64,000 nt of DNA from NCBI GenBank assembly GCA_037367355.1, contig CM074704.1, positions 744,001 to 808,000 on the forward strand, given 5' to 3'. Under the pieces are notes generated by a model that searched no databases, was not told the origin of the DNA, and saw only the letters and a list, made by a program, of their open reading frames with translations. The position numbers and the translations under genes are program-made. Source of the stretch: Neoscytalidium dimidiatum (taxonomy: Eukaryota > Ascomycota > Dothideomycetes > Botryosphaeriales > Botryosphaeriaceae). Positions 11,150 through 22,940 of this stretch are shown one piece after another. Within the stretch, counting starts at the first letter, position 1. Each line of letters begins with the position of its first letter.

Positions 11150-14100
11150 GAGCGGGGTGGATGGGGGAAGTTCTTGAGAAGTGTGGGCCAGGTGGTTTGT
11201 TGGATGGATGCAAGGATGGGCCGGGATGTGGGGAGGTCTTGGACAGGCTGGTGCGATTGTCGGTTTCGGTGGTGGATGTGTGGTGGGGTCGGATTGGATT
11301 GGATTGGATTGGGTTTGGTCTCCACCCCTTTCTGTTGGCTTTCTTGCTCCTTTTTTTCTTTTCGACTTGTGTTTTTTTTCCAAAGATACCCAGCACGGAT
11401 TGGAGAGGTTGGATTCATTTCTGCTTTGTGGTTTTTGTTTTTGTTTTTTTTTTTTAATCCTTTGGAAGGGGGGAAAGGGAAGGGAGTTTTGCACTGCCCT
11501 TTGTTTTTTTTTTTTCTTACGCTGTAGTAATAAAATTGCTTTCGGTAGCTGTACACATTTTTGTAATTATCGCGCTCTTAAGAAAGTTTGGTTCTTAGAG
11601 GTTCGGTATTTTATATTTTGCGCCTGATGCTGATTATTGTCTTGGCGTCGTTTTGCTGCCGACGAGGGTATGAGATATATATTTGCCGCCTGCTCTTCTT
11701 CTTGTTCTTCTTCTTCTCCTACTCTTTGCAAGTGCTCCGTCTCGGGTGGGTAGCATCCGCGAATATCAGTTTGAGATACTGCAGGCCCTCTCGATGTCGT
11801 ACGAGATAATACTTGCCCTTCCGGAGCGGCCTTTCCTATCGTCGTGCAAGTTGATCATGCTCATATCCGAACCAGCGAGTTTATTGCGTGCGTTTTTTTT
11901 TTTTTTTTTTTCATAGACGAAAGGCCATGCTAGAGGCCTTCATTATGTGTTCGAGGAGACCTGCAGCGTCACGTGCAGGTGATGCTGGAGCTGAGAGCAT
12001 TTGCGGCGGTGCGTCCCGCCCGGCTGCGTTCTTTCCTCCTTCCCGCGGAAGGGGAGGCACAGTTCTGCAGATGGGTCGGCAAGGAGACCGGTGGCCTCCG
12101 AACTGGCAAACGTTTTTTGCAGCTCCGAAACAGTTCTGGGAATTTGCTCGGGGTTTTCGGGGTTCTTCGAAGCACACAGAGCTGGCCCGAGAACGCCTGC
12201 ACGAGGTCCTGTGGGTTACGAGCACGGGTCCGAAGGTGAGCGTTTTTCCAGGTACCGAGGGTACGGCTGTGGGATTGGGAACGTTTGAATGGGCAAGGCA
12301 GCGCTCCTTTTCGCTCCGCTTCTCCTCTTCCTTCTGGGAGTAGTCGTCCGGTGACAGTTTCTCCTCGAGATTTCCAGCTTGGAACTGAGGAAGATACAAG
12401 CGGACCGCGGCTCTTTTCGCCCTCCCAGCTACCTTGGGGCTCGAAATTACGATTGCTGCATAATATATCGTAGATGATATTCTATGGAGGCGGTAATCAT
12501 GAGTTTTTTTTTTTTTTTTTTTAATAAGAAGCTTCAGCATTGCTTTAGAATAGTGCGGGGCTGGTCTAACATGATCGGGCAAAGAGTCAAAAGGGATCGA
12601 GATGAGAAGACTGATTGACTCTGCACAGTTCTCGGCGAGTGCTGGGCCTTGTTCACCATGAAGACATCCTCCGAGGCTGTGATCTGCTCGATGAGTCTGG
12701 GAGTCTCTCTGAGATCCTGGGAGGGTTTTGAAGGGAAGGGATCATTTCCATATTGCTCCTACTAGAGTTTATGTGAAGAAGTCATGAGGCATTAACGGTA
12801 ACCGAGGTGCGCTGGCTAAAAGCGTTGGGTATCAAACGACCTGCGACTGAATTGCGGTTTCTGGACGCTGGTTCTCAGATGCTGTCGAGTCTTCCTCGGG
12901 CTGGGCGGGGGTATATAGCAAGGCTCTGGTACTGTCTCCCGGTGCGCTGCAGCACACCAGCTTTTGCTCACTTCCGTATCAAAGCCTTTGCATACCCCTA
13001 CTTGTGGCCTGCGCTCGTATCACAGATCAAGAACGAACAGGTTGTTTGCTGGGAGTCTCACTTGGATCACACCACGGCCTGCCCCGAAATCTACCACCTC
13101 CTAGTGCTCTTGAGCTCGTTGGCGGCACTCAGCATCAGAAACTAATCGAGTCCATCACTCAGGTTTTGCTACTAGAGCACTTATGATGTTTACCCTGAGT
13201 TCAGAATGTTAAATATACATACGCTTCGAAGAGTGATTGCCGTTCCCCGCAGATGTGCTCAGCCGGTATAACGATCCAGTGAAAGGAAATTTAACGCTAG
13301 CTAGCGAGCAAGTGAAGCTGTCGTAGATCTACTGAAAGGATAAGTGACATGCTCACGTGATCCAAGGGACCATAAAGTACGTGAAGCTTAGAGAGCCAAA
13401 GCTGTTCAGCGCTACGGTGGGCTAATGAGCGGACACGCCTGGTCGAACTTTGGCAAAATTTACAGCCGGGCGGCACGGATCATTTGATGTGCACATGCCC
13501 ATGCTTGTGTTCGTATAGAGGAGGTATCTGAGAGGGGCGTAGCGCACACAACCCGTGGGGTGTGTCTCAATCCAAAATCCATAAGCATTTGGCCTGCTGA
13601 GAGGCCATATATCTATGTATGCCAGGGTTATGAGAAGCCAGAATTTCCGCAGTCTTCTTTTCCACATCCATCTTCTCTCGAGAGAACGAGGTGATCATCT
13701 ACATTGATGTGCCTGGACCGTCATACGTTCTTTCTCCCAATTTAAAAACAATAAATGGGTGTTGGTTGAGTTATCAAACAAGTCCACGCTTCCATCGATG
13801 TGCCAAAGCAACAGCAACTTTGGTTGGCTGCAATCATTTTCTATAATGAATTGATTGCACATCCACCAATTTTTATAGTGAAGCGACACAAGGCGCTATT
13901 ATCGGTGTGCTTCGACATTAACACAAGAAACTGCTACAGAAAAGCGAAAGATAAAGAAAAGATCAACTTATGACAGGTCTCAGCAGGGAAGATGGCAAAG
14001 GGAGAGTATTCTGACAGCACCAGCTCTGAAGTAGTTAATGAACAGAGAGCTTTCCATGCAACTCAGGGGGTGAGTGCTTCGTCTTGTGTCCGAAAATATG

Positions 14101-14506
14101 CGCTACAGAAGCTGCTGTTAAATAGAAGAACACTAGAAAGACAATTTTGATTAGTCCGTCGGATGGATTCGAGGCAGATATGATTCTGCGTGAATGTAAT
14201 GAACCTTCGCAACAATTAAAGCCCCATATTAATCCTGACATAGCGAACTCAGACACCCAGAGATCCTCTTTAAGCGTATTGCGACTTGAGCATATATCCT
14301 CTTCAGGTGGATATTCTCGCCCATTTGAAACATTCTGCAGCCAGTTCTGGTGTTGAAATACTCAATTATCCATTCAATACATAAACTCCAATTAACAGTT
14401 CCGTGAAAGTGTGCGGTCGATCAAATGCCAAAGGGTATATTTGGAAACATGGAAATATGGCCCAAAACACTCCTCGGTATAGCCCAGTCACTCTGCCCGC
14501 TGGCCA
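11150..14506. other. Intergenic region, no supported gene
   Basis: About 3.3 kb between two convergent genes. It starts with the ELMO 3' UTR and holds several long T tracts (near 11440, 11510, 11890 and 12505). No ORF has recognisable protein character. The stretch 12.6-14.4 kb is less GC-rich and shows nothing I can name. Confidence 0.55.
11290..11312. repeat. (GGATT)4 microsatellite
   Basis: Four tandem GGATT units just downstream of the ELMO gene, in its likely 3' UTR. Confidence 0.85.
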
Positions 14507-17221
14507 CTATCCCATACACGAGCAATACCTGCGCAATCAATCAGTCAGCGCCTCCACCCCAGAAAAGAGACGGGAGGGAAAGGCTTACCCAGGACCGTTC
14601 GCCGAAGCGCAGAAGGGAGATTTATCACCGCAAAATTCCCGGCAATCATCAAGGTTCGAGCAAGTCGCCGGCGGCCTCCAGTCGTCGCTCTCGCTTGGCG
14701 AGCCGTTGCGCCACTCGTCGCGGACAATCTTCCACTCGGCACAGTCGCGGAAGAAGTTGCCGCCCTGCTTCCACCAATGCTTTCCGTTTGCATTGGTGTC
14801 GCCTGTGGTAGAAAACCACAAGGTCAGTAGCTGTAAAAAAAAACAAAGAGAGAGAGAATAAAAATAAAGGGAAATGAGAATGCTATGAAGGAGGCTGCTG
14901 AGAACTTACAAAGATTAACCGCGTTCCCGAGCCTGGCCTTGCAGATCTTCTTCGCGTTGTCGGTGTCGCCCCCGAAATCGAGAACGGGGCAGTTGTCGGC
15001 GTCTCTCCAGCTGATGGCGACGTAGATGGGGTCGGTGACCTGGTTGTTGTAGTGGTAATCCACCTTTCCGCCCGAGCCGGAAGAGAACTTGCGACCCTGA
15101 TCGGCTGCGTAGGAGCAGAATCTCTCGATGGCGTCGTTCATCGAGTCGAGCGTCGTGAAGTACGTAGGGTTGCCTTGGTCCTTGTGAGTGCCGCAGGTCA
15201 GGATGCCCAGGTCGACGTCCTGCGTTGGTGCTTCATCCCGCGGGTCTTCAGTGTTGCCTGAATCGCCTTCGGTGAACTTGAAGCTGGCGGTCCCGCAGTC
15301 TGTGTCCATGCTGCCGGAGGAGGCAAAAGCGTGACTACCGGCGGCGCCTGAAGATGTCTTAGTTTGGAATACTTTTTTTTTTGGTGTGGAGAGGGGCTTC
15401 GATAAGAGACATACAAGATGAGCCAACAAATTTGCCGAAAACATCTACACAGCTGTCACTGCACTGGCCGTCCTGCTTCTTCCATTCGAAATGGAAATTG
15501 TAGTCGCTGTAGCCGTCCCAGTTGCCATCACCTCCGTCTTTTGAAGTAAGGTCTGTGCTCTTATCCTTGCTCAAGTCAAAGTCTTTGCAGAATGAGGATG
15601 AGAGACTAGAAAATTTACGGTCAGCAAGGAAGAGGCCAAAACGGGGCTCAAGCATCAAACCAGAGCACTCACCCTTTGACAAGGTTGGTTTCTATATTCA
15701 AACGGTTCTCCGTGTCGCAGTCAGGACTGGAGTCACCACCCTTATCGCTCAACAGCCCTTCCAGTACCCTCTGCTGCTGGTCCCAGAGGTCCCTGCCGCC
15801 AGGATAGTACCACGGGTCAATGCGACCCAAACACATACATCCTTTCCATTGGCCCTGCAATAGACAACATCAGCACCCACATCATCCACCGCAACCCGGT
15901 CAGGAGAAGCTCCTCGGAAACTTACCGAACCGCAAATATTCTTGTCCGACCCATCACACGTCTCGCACAGCGGCGCGTTAATCCCCTTCGGCGCGTCCTT
16001 CGGACAACCTTCCCCATCCTCCTCCTCGTTCTTGTCCTCGACGATCATCTGCTCCTCGAGCACCAGCTCGGACAGGTCGTTCAACATCCCCACGCAGTAG
16101 TCGTAGACGCCCCACCACACGCCGTCGGCGATGATGTCGCGCAGGTCGGCGGCGACGCCATTGAAATCGGGCAGCGTGGCGGCGAAGCCGCGCAGTGCGT
16201 CCAGCGACGCCTGCTGGGCGGCGTCGCGCAGCTCGGGTAGCCGCTGGCCGGCCTGCAGCGCCAGGGCGTCCAGGATGGCGCCGGGCGCCGCCATCGGCAG
16301 CACCCACTGGGCGACGTCCGTGACGGTCGTGAGGCCGACGGGCCCGCCGCTGCCGCCGGGGCCGCGCTTCTTCTTGGCGGCGCTCTCTCGCGGGCATTGG
16401 CCCTTCTGCGCGATCAGCTGCTCGAAGAGGTCGGCGGTGCCGGTCGGGATGGCGACGAGGACGTCGCCCTTGTGGTGGCCGTTGGCGTCCGCGGTCAGCG
16501 TCGTGATGGTGGCGGACTCGGCGCCCGTGGCCGTGGGAGCGTCCGTGGCCGTCGCCGTCATGGGCACGGTGACGGGCGCTGCGTCGTCGGACGCCGTGAC
16601 GACGATGACGCTGGCGCCCGTCTGGGACTGGACTTGCGTGAGGATGGACGACTCGACGTGCCATCCCACCGGCTCCGCGTTCGGCTCGTTGTAGAGTGCA
16701 ATGCCCGTGCTGATGATGCCGACCAGCGCCGCGGCTCCGAGGAACAGCAGGTCATCGATGCCGACGACGCGCTTCGCCAGGTCGTATTGCCGCCCCGCGT
16801 TGATGTCGGAGATGAGGGCTTGGTGGCATTCGGAAGTGGCGCCGGAGGCACACTTCTCGTCGAGGGTTTTCCGGAGCTTCTTGGATGTGTCGGGCCCGAA
16901 GAAGATGTCAATGCCGCCGGCTGGAACTGCATCGCCGACTTCGGTGGGAATGATGACTACTTGGGTGCCTGTGGGGGCAATGGAAGGGTCCTGGATCAAT
17001 GTAAGTACCGGCGAAGACGGTTAACAAGCCAACGGGCAGAGATATCGGAAAGAGTAGGTAGGATTTAGACATACAGGAGATTTGATGTAGTCGGATCGCG
17101 GTTCGAGCGTGATTGTAGGAGCCGGGCCGGCATCCGCACGTGCTGTAATAGGAGCGGCAAGCTGGCCCAAGGCCGAGCGCGCTGAGCTCAGGAGAGCAGT
17201 ATGGAGAAAGATTCTTTTCAT
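14507..17221 (-). CDS. Large secreted Cys-rich protein of unknown function
   Basis: Seven exons on the minus strand: 17221-17075, 16990-15926, 15854-15673, 15605-15415, 15347-14910, 14802-14589 and 14528-14507. All introns are GT-AG (60-107 bp) and frames join exactly, giving 752 residues. Residues 1-20 are a signal peptide (MKRIFLHTALLSSARSALGQ). A hydrophobic, glycine-rich segment at about 130-149 follows a KR site. After an Asp/Glu-rich stretch comes a Cys-dense half (CPKDAPKGINAPLCETC, GQWKGCMC), then a C-terminal module in which a Cys/Lys/Leu segment is followed by NLCDTN and KHWWKQGGNFF. That last pattern resembles a fungal-specific extracellular module I recall from some secreted chitinases and peptidases; this is recollection, not a search. 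No catalytic motif is visible. It is transcribed divergently from the HELTHT peptidase gene, so co-regulation is possible. Confidence 0.85.
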
Positions 17222-17922
17222 GTCTTGAGTTTGGAGGAGACTTCTGTTGTTCGATGATCCAGTGAGGGGAAAGAATGTCGTATTTTATACACTTCCATCG
17301 GGACCACGTTTGTTCCAACGAGCGAAAGACTTCAACGCAACGATGTGGCACTACTAGGCGCTCAAGGGTGGAATCCAAAGATGTATCCCAACGTCGACGT
17401 GTTTCCACGATAGGTAGGCACCGGAGAGGATTATGGAAATAGATGCCAAGAAAGTTGGTGGTTGCGGCAATGTCAAGGCGGAAGATGTACCTCCGCGCCA
17501 AGGAATCCCACTCAGCCTCCAGAGCTGTAAGCGGACCGCTCCGCCCAGCCAGTTGGTCTTGGCGATTGAGGGGCCGGTATTTCCGAAAATGGGCACAGAT
17601 CTGGCAGGGCTGAGCACTCCAGCCTTGAGGGACCCACTTCCATCATTTGAGGCGGCTGATTTTGGATCCTCCAAGGCTGGGATTCTCTCAGTACGAGCCA
17701 CATGTTGGAAGGATGTATCAGGATTGTACAGTTTTTTCTAAAAACCAACAACCAATGCCACTGCCCACAATGCTCTTCAGTTTTGTGCGGAGAAACTAGA
17801 CAAAACGGTACAAATAATGTTCCAGACTCCAGCAGTTCAAATACCGGGCGCTGTCCTCATGGTGCACCAAATTTTACAAGCAGTTCATCCTCTTACCGTC
17901 AAACAATTCTGCAGCCGTCAAG
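17222..17922. promoter_or_regulatory. Shared divergent promoter region of two secreted-protein genes
   Basis: The 701 bp between the two start codons must hold both promoters. No long ORF with protein character is present. I did not identify specific factor sites. Confidence 0.65.
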
Positions 17923-19342
17923 ATGCAGCTTCTTGACTTTCTCCCCTTTTTTTCTTTCCTTCCGCTTCTCCAGCCCGCTTCTGCATACAAGATCGATGCT
18001 ACTTGCACAGGTCAAGATGTAGAGCTGATGAGGGATGCCCTTGTCCAAGCTTTCGGCATGGCGCGTCAGGCACTCGATGCGATCGACCAGAATCCCCGAG
18101 ATGCCAACGTCAATCGTCTCATCGAGTTGCTTTTCTGCGAAGAGGGCCAGGACCCAGCTACCGTCGACATGGGCCCGGTGCGGGACTCTCTTGCCGGCGT
18201 CTTGGACATGGAGAATGAGAACCCGAACGCAGATACGGAAGACTCGCAATTTGATGTTGTAAGTAAAAATCTCTTTCATGGCCGTGCGTCTTGTACACGA
18301 GTGATCGTTAATGTGAAGTCAGGTTGTCTATTGTGACCTCGAATCGAGAATCGAAAAGAACGACAGAGGCGAGTGGGTGGAGAAATGTATGTCCTCAGTC
18401 AGGCAGTTCTGCACATACGCGAATTTTACTAATCGAGAGTCTCTGCGTAGCCATCAACAAAGTCATCAGTGATGGAGATGACGGCCATAAATTGAGCGAA
18501 TGCAGGGGCACGTTTGACTTGACCCTCGCATTCACCTGGGTCCCGGGCCCTATCACTTGGACAGAAACAGACGCAAGCGGAAGGATGATATATAAGCACA
18601 GAAATCATGCTTCGCAAATTAACATTTGCCCCTGGTTCTTGGAGTGGTCTCGAGGTAACCGATACAAGGTATGTTTGGAATGACATCTGATCATCCTGCG
18701 AACAGTATTTCTAACATCATGCCACAGACATGGGAGGATATTCGAGTAAAGACCCAGCTGGCCAAATGGGTCATGCCGCTGGTGGAGAAAGGATGGGTCC
18801 TGACACCGTTCGATGCGACCAACCTGCTCGATAAGGTCATGTTGCACGAGCTGACGCACACTGAGTCCGGACAAAAGACTAATGATGTATGTCTCCGTCT
18901 ACTTGTTGTTTGAGATACGCGTGTTGCTGACGGTTAGACAGGTTGGACAAGGATTCGAGAGGCGTCTTCCTTTCCGGGCGGCCTACGGTTGGACGGCCGC
19001 CAAAGAGCTGGCCAAAATGCCCCAAGGTGATCGCGATCCAAGTGAGCGTGCGAACAAAAACGCCGACACCCTTGCTCTTTTCGGCAGTGGTATGTATAAT
19101 CTCGCAGCTGAAACGCAACTGAGTGCTGACTTTTGCAAGCCATCCGTCTGCTCTACGAAGTCCCCGTCAAGTACGTGCACGATGACGGAACCGTCCAAAC
19201 GAAGAGCCCGAATTTTGCCAGAAACGCGCCTCGTCTCGAGTTGGCGTACCCAAGGACTCCGGCTCCCGTATTCAACCCTGTTTTCGAAGGCTTCATCACG
19301 AAGATTCGGGAGGCGCGTGCGATGCAGACTCATGTGCACTGA
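17923..19342 (+). CDS. Secreted aspzincin-like zinc metallopeptidase (M35-type)
   Basis: Six exons, 17923-18258, 18323-18386, 18451-18668, 18728-18886, 18942-19089 and 19140-19342, encode 375 residues. The ATG opens a clear signal peptide (MQLLDFLPFFSFLPLLQPASA). HELTHT at residues 246-251 is the HExxH zinc site with Glu247 as general base; AAYGW (about 272-276) and a following NADTLALFG (about 299-307) match the order of the aspzincin (deuterolysin/Lys-specific) fold, in which an Asp supplies the third zinc ligand. Asp301 is the likely third ligand here. Cysteines are few: the N-terminal half has four or five that could form disulphides. The expected role is extracellular proteolysis; the substrate is unknown. 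It diverges from the 752-residue secreted protein gene and ends 75 bp from the convergent 2EXR-like gene. Confidence 0.85.
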
Positions 19343-19417
19343 GGAGTTGAGTTTTGTATTTCTTTCTGTTTCTGATATCGTAACCTTTGGCCCAAATTGC
19401 AGTCTATTTTCTTGAAT

Positions 19418-20382
19418 TTAGTCGTCACTGTGAACTGCGTTCTTGCCAATTCCAGGCCGCGCTCGCTTCGTGAGTGCAAAACTGATAGGACCGAGGCGGG
19501 CTTTGACTGCTTCACTGATGTCCGCCGTGATGATGACAGTGAATCTCTCTACTGTGATCATTTTGAGGGGTTCCAGCAGGAAATAGAGAGACTCATCATC
19601 GATGGTGTTCATTCTGCCTGGAATCCGGGGCCAAACTGCAAGGACCATTTTCAGATCGGTAAGACTTCTCATAGATGCCAGGTTTTGACACGCTTCGTTC
19701 CAATGAGGCATATGATCAGGAGGAAAGCGAGAAGACTTGCGAGCGAAATCCGGCCGGATGGGACACTCGAATGCAGTACTGAATTTGACGCTGCGTATGC
19801 GTTGGAAACGATGCGGAAGTATCACCTTAGGGAGCAGCAACAGGCTTTGCGCACGCCGCATGTCGAATGTGTTGCAGGTGTAGAGAGTGTCGATAGCTTC
19901 CGTGTATCTTGTCTCTGTTAACCACGGACAGGTATCGGAATAGCGGGTACGTATACTCACATCAGGCGGCAGGTTAAAAGAATTGACAAGAGCTGCTCAT
20001 CATCTGTTGGCTCAAGCATGGAGTACCCGTATTTGGCGCGTTCTTCCTTTGTCCAGCTGACTTTCCAACATTCGTGTCGGAAGCCAAGCTTGTCATCGGG
20101 GCCGGGGTCGAAGCAACGGGAGTGTTTGAGAATGCCGTCGGCGGGTTCGAGATGGAGAACATCGTGGCCAAGAACTTGCTCATACACCAGGATCCTAATC
20201 TCTGGGGGAATCCGGGCGATGAATAATGATTGGAGTTGAGGATTGGCGTGATCCAGCTGCGTTAGCGCTCGCGGCCGTGTCCGCGGGAGAGGAAGCTCGG
20301 ACTGTTGCGACGAGGAAGCTGCACTGCGAGGGTTCCCATTACTGGAGTTGCCGTTACCAGAGCGGAACCAGCGGAAAACCAT
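19418..20382 (-). CDS. 2EXR/DUF7730-like (F-box-like) fungal protein
   Basis: Exons 20382-19961 and 19907-19418 give 303 residues; the 53 bp intron joins LLTCRL to IYTEAIDTLYTCNTFDM, the usual continuation in this family. Residues about 55-70 carry IPPEIRILVYEQVLG, the LPxEIRxxIY-type signature of the 2EXR/DUF7730 group. The rest is helical with the conserved run LLLLPKVILPHRFQRIRSVKF. An ATG at 20505 would add 41 residues in frame; I prefer 20382 (MVFRWFRSG) because related proteins I know start shortly before a basic/Ser-rich linker. Function is unknown; an F-box-like adaptor role is often proposed for such domains. It is one of four members in this window. Confidence 0.82.
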
Positions 20383-22940
20383 GGCGACGGATTTCTGACG
20401 GAGGACTTCAGGTGAAAGCGCGCGGAGAGCGAGAAAGTAAAGGTCCCAAAGGATCGGCAGGGATGCCAATTCCAGACTAGCGCAAGGCAGCGACAGGTTA
20501 AACATAGAACCTTACCGCATGGGGGCCGCTGGGTGCCGGCTAAAGAGCTGCAAGAGACACCTATTAATATATCGGGAGAGACGCATTGAATACAATTCCC
20601 TCCGGTCTTCGTGGATTGCCGAGTATGAGTTGTATTGCCAAACTTGCCCACATGTAGTGCTTCTCGACATTTCGTCATTTGTACGCCCACGCGGTCCACA
20701 TATCTTACCTTTGCTTTAGCATCTACTATCATTGCGGTACCAGGCAATATATCACGGTCAAGAATAAGAAAAAGCACACCATCCGGGTGTAAACATAACT
20801 CCACCGATGCCGGGCACTATGTTCGATAGAGTAAAGGAAATCCACTACAAACACAGTTTAATTTGACATATAAATCATAGCGTAGAGTCTGACATGTCTG
20901 CTGCATGGTACTGCGCTCTTTTGTTACAACTTGCAGAAGTTTGAAATCGTCCTCGACTTGCGTACTTTCACACGCAGTTTCTCTTCGAAAAGCAAAATAG
21001 GAGCAGGATTCTCCAAGGGAACTATTTATTGTGACATCTTTCAGCCTAATGAGAGGCCATTCTGGTCTTCGAGTAGCACATGGTGGAGTCGCATTGAAGG
21101 TGTGTTAGGCCGTCCGCCATTGCAATCGACCGTGAACGCCAATTTTCATTCTTTCGCATAAGATCTAGTCATCGAGCATCCTCGAAAAGTTAGAGAATGA
21201 GCATTAATCAGATTTTCGTCCGTTTCCCTTTACAAAACAAAACGAGAGACTACGTCCCCTGGTCTTATCGATCATAGGTGGTCTACATCCAAAAGCCCTA
21301 CAATACTCGTACCGAAGTGTACTCATTGATGGTATTCCTTATTGACAACGGAAGTTGTCCTTCACTAGCAGTATTTAATGAAGGGGCTCACTCGCTTCAG
21401 CATAGCCTTTGTACGACTAACATAGCATTTCTAACGCATTATTCCCTCTGTGCAGCCTATCACTCTCTCGCTAAGGCAACAGAGTGCGGGAACCGGAATG
21501 CCATTCCAATAACTGAAAGTGCTCCAGTAGGCTCTGTATCAAGCCTAGCTAGCGACCTGCACTCAAGAAGCCGAGGCCGCTTAAAACTCCTCTCTTAAAG
21601 TGAAGAAGAGTAAGAGAGAGACATGGCGGCTCCGAAGTGTGCGCTTTGAGGCAGCCGCGATGAAAGACAAGCGCTGCGGATTTTGTGCCCGATGCTCGTG
21701 CACTATGGACACGCGACATGCCCAAGCCTTAGTTTCAGCGGGATGGCGTCACACTAGTGTGCAGGCCCTGAGGCGTAAACTCTGATGCATATATTTGCCT
21801 CCGCTGCCGGAAATTCTGTCCTTCAACATCAATATGCAGCTCTGGCGCTTGGCCAAGAAGCACTAAGCCGAAGCATGAGAGCCACTTGGGACCTAGCCGG
21901 CATGGAGGGTACACTGTCTTTTCCTCGCAGCGCGAGGAGAAAGATTTGGTAGCAACCACGTACCGAAACAGGGATAAGCGAACCCTGCTCTGCATGTCTC
22001 GACGGCGCTGCACTTCAACATTTCCTATCACAGCTCACCAACCTCATGCTCAAATGTTGCCACTCACCTCAGGCTGCCTTTGTCTTCGTTGGCTGTTGGA
22101 CTTCTGACTCAGCAAAATAAGAACGCAAGTCGTATCGTAAGAAGTAATGATGGTGAACGAAAGCTCCACAGCAGGCTCAGCCCATCTTTTGCGCGTTTGA
22201 CGTCTCGAGACGTGCGTGAACGGTTGCAGCTTCAAAAAACGCCTCGTTTCAACTCAATCAAATACCCGTCTCCTCAAAGGGCGAGCACACTAGCACGAGG
22301 CTCAAAGCAATCCGCCCACGCTCCCATCAGACGAAACCACAGGTAATAAGGACACCCTCCCAATATTCGCTTCCGCGAGCCGGCCTGCGGCCGGAGCACC
22401 CACCTACCACAAAGGGTAAGTGCCTCGGCTGTTCCCCTCCTGCGCTGAGAGCTGACCTCAGATCTCTCTGGGGGCGCAATAGCCGTCCACAGACCGAGGC
22501 GTAGCTAACTAATCACCACGTCCTCTCCATGGCGTGACCGAAACTCCTATTCGCATGAACATGCACGCATCGAACCGTTATGTCATCTGAAAGCGTGTGG
22601 TCGACCCAGACACACATCTTTCCCCAAAACCGTACTAGCGCTCTCAAAACACCCGACATCGGCCGTCTATGTCGAAATCCGTGCTCAGCTTCCCCATCAT
22701 ACACAGCACGACGAACTTTCTCCGAATCTGTAGTGAACAGTGGGAAAACTTTCTTTCTTCCCATTCAACTCATCTCCAAAGAATAATAATCTTTGTGTCG
22801 AGAAAAAAAAAATAGTACATATCCCATTCCATACACATTCCCTGTTATCCGTCCATCATGACCCGGCATCCAAGAACGAACAAGAAAAAATTTAAATGCA
22901 GCGCACTTTCTTCACCTCTCCTCCTCAATTCTCTTCATTT
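20383..22940. other. Intergenic region, no supported gene
   Basis: About 2.5 kb upstream of one minus-strand gene and downstream of another. No domain, tRNA-like fold or repeat stood out. The final 150 bases are the likely 3' UTR of the fumarate reductase gene. Confidence 0.55.

Noticed and set aside
16397..17068. Open frame opposite the secreted Cys-rich protein
   Set aside because: Antisense shadow of a well-supported multi-exon gene.
22340..22500. GC-rich stretch with possible tRNA-like or structured RNA
   Set aside because: No B-box (GGTTCGANNCC) or cloverleaf could be drawn; no tRNA or rRNA seen anywhere in the window.
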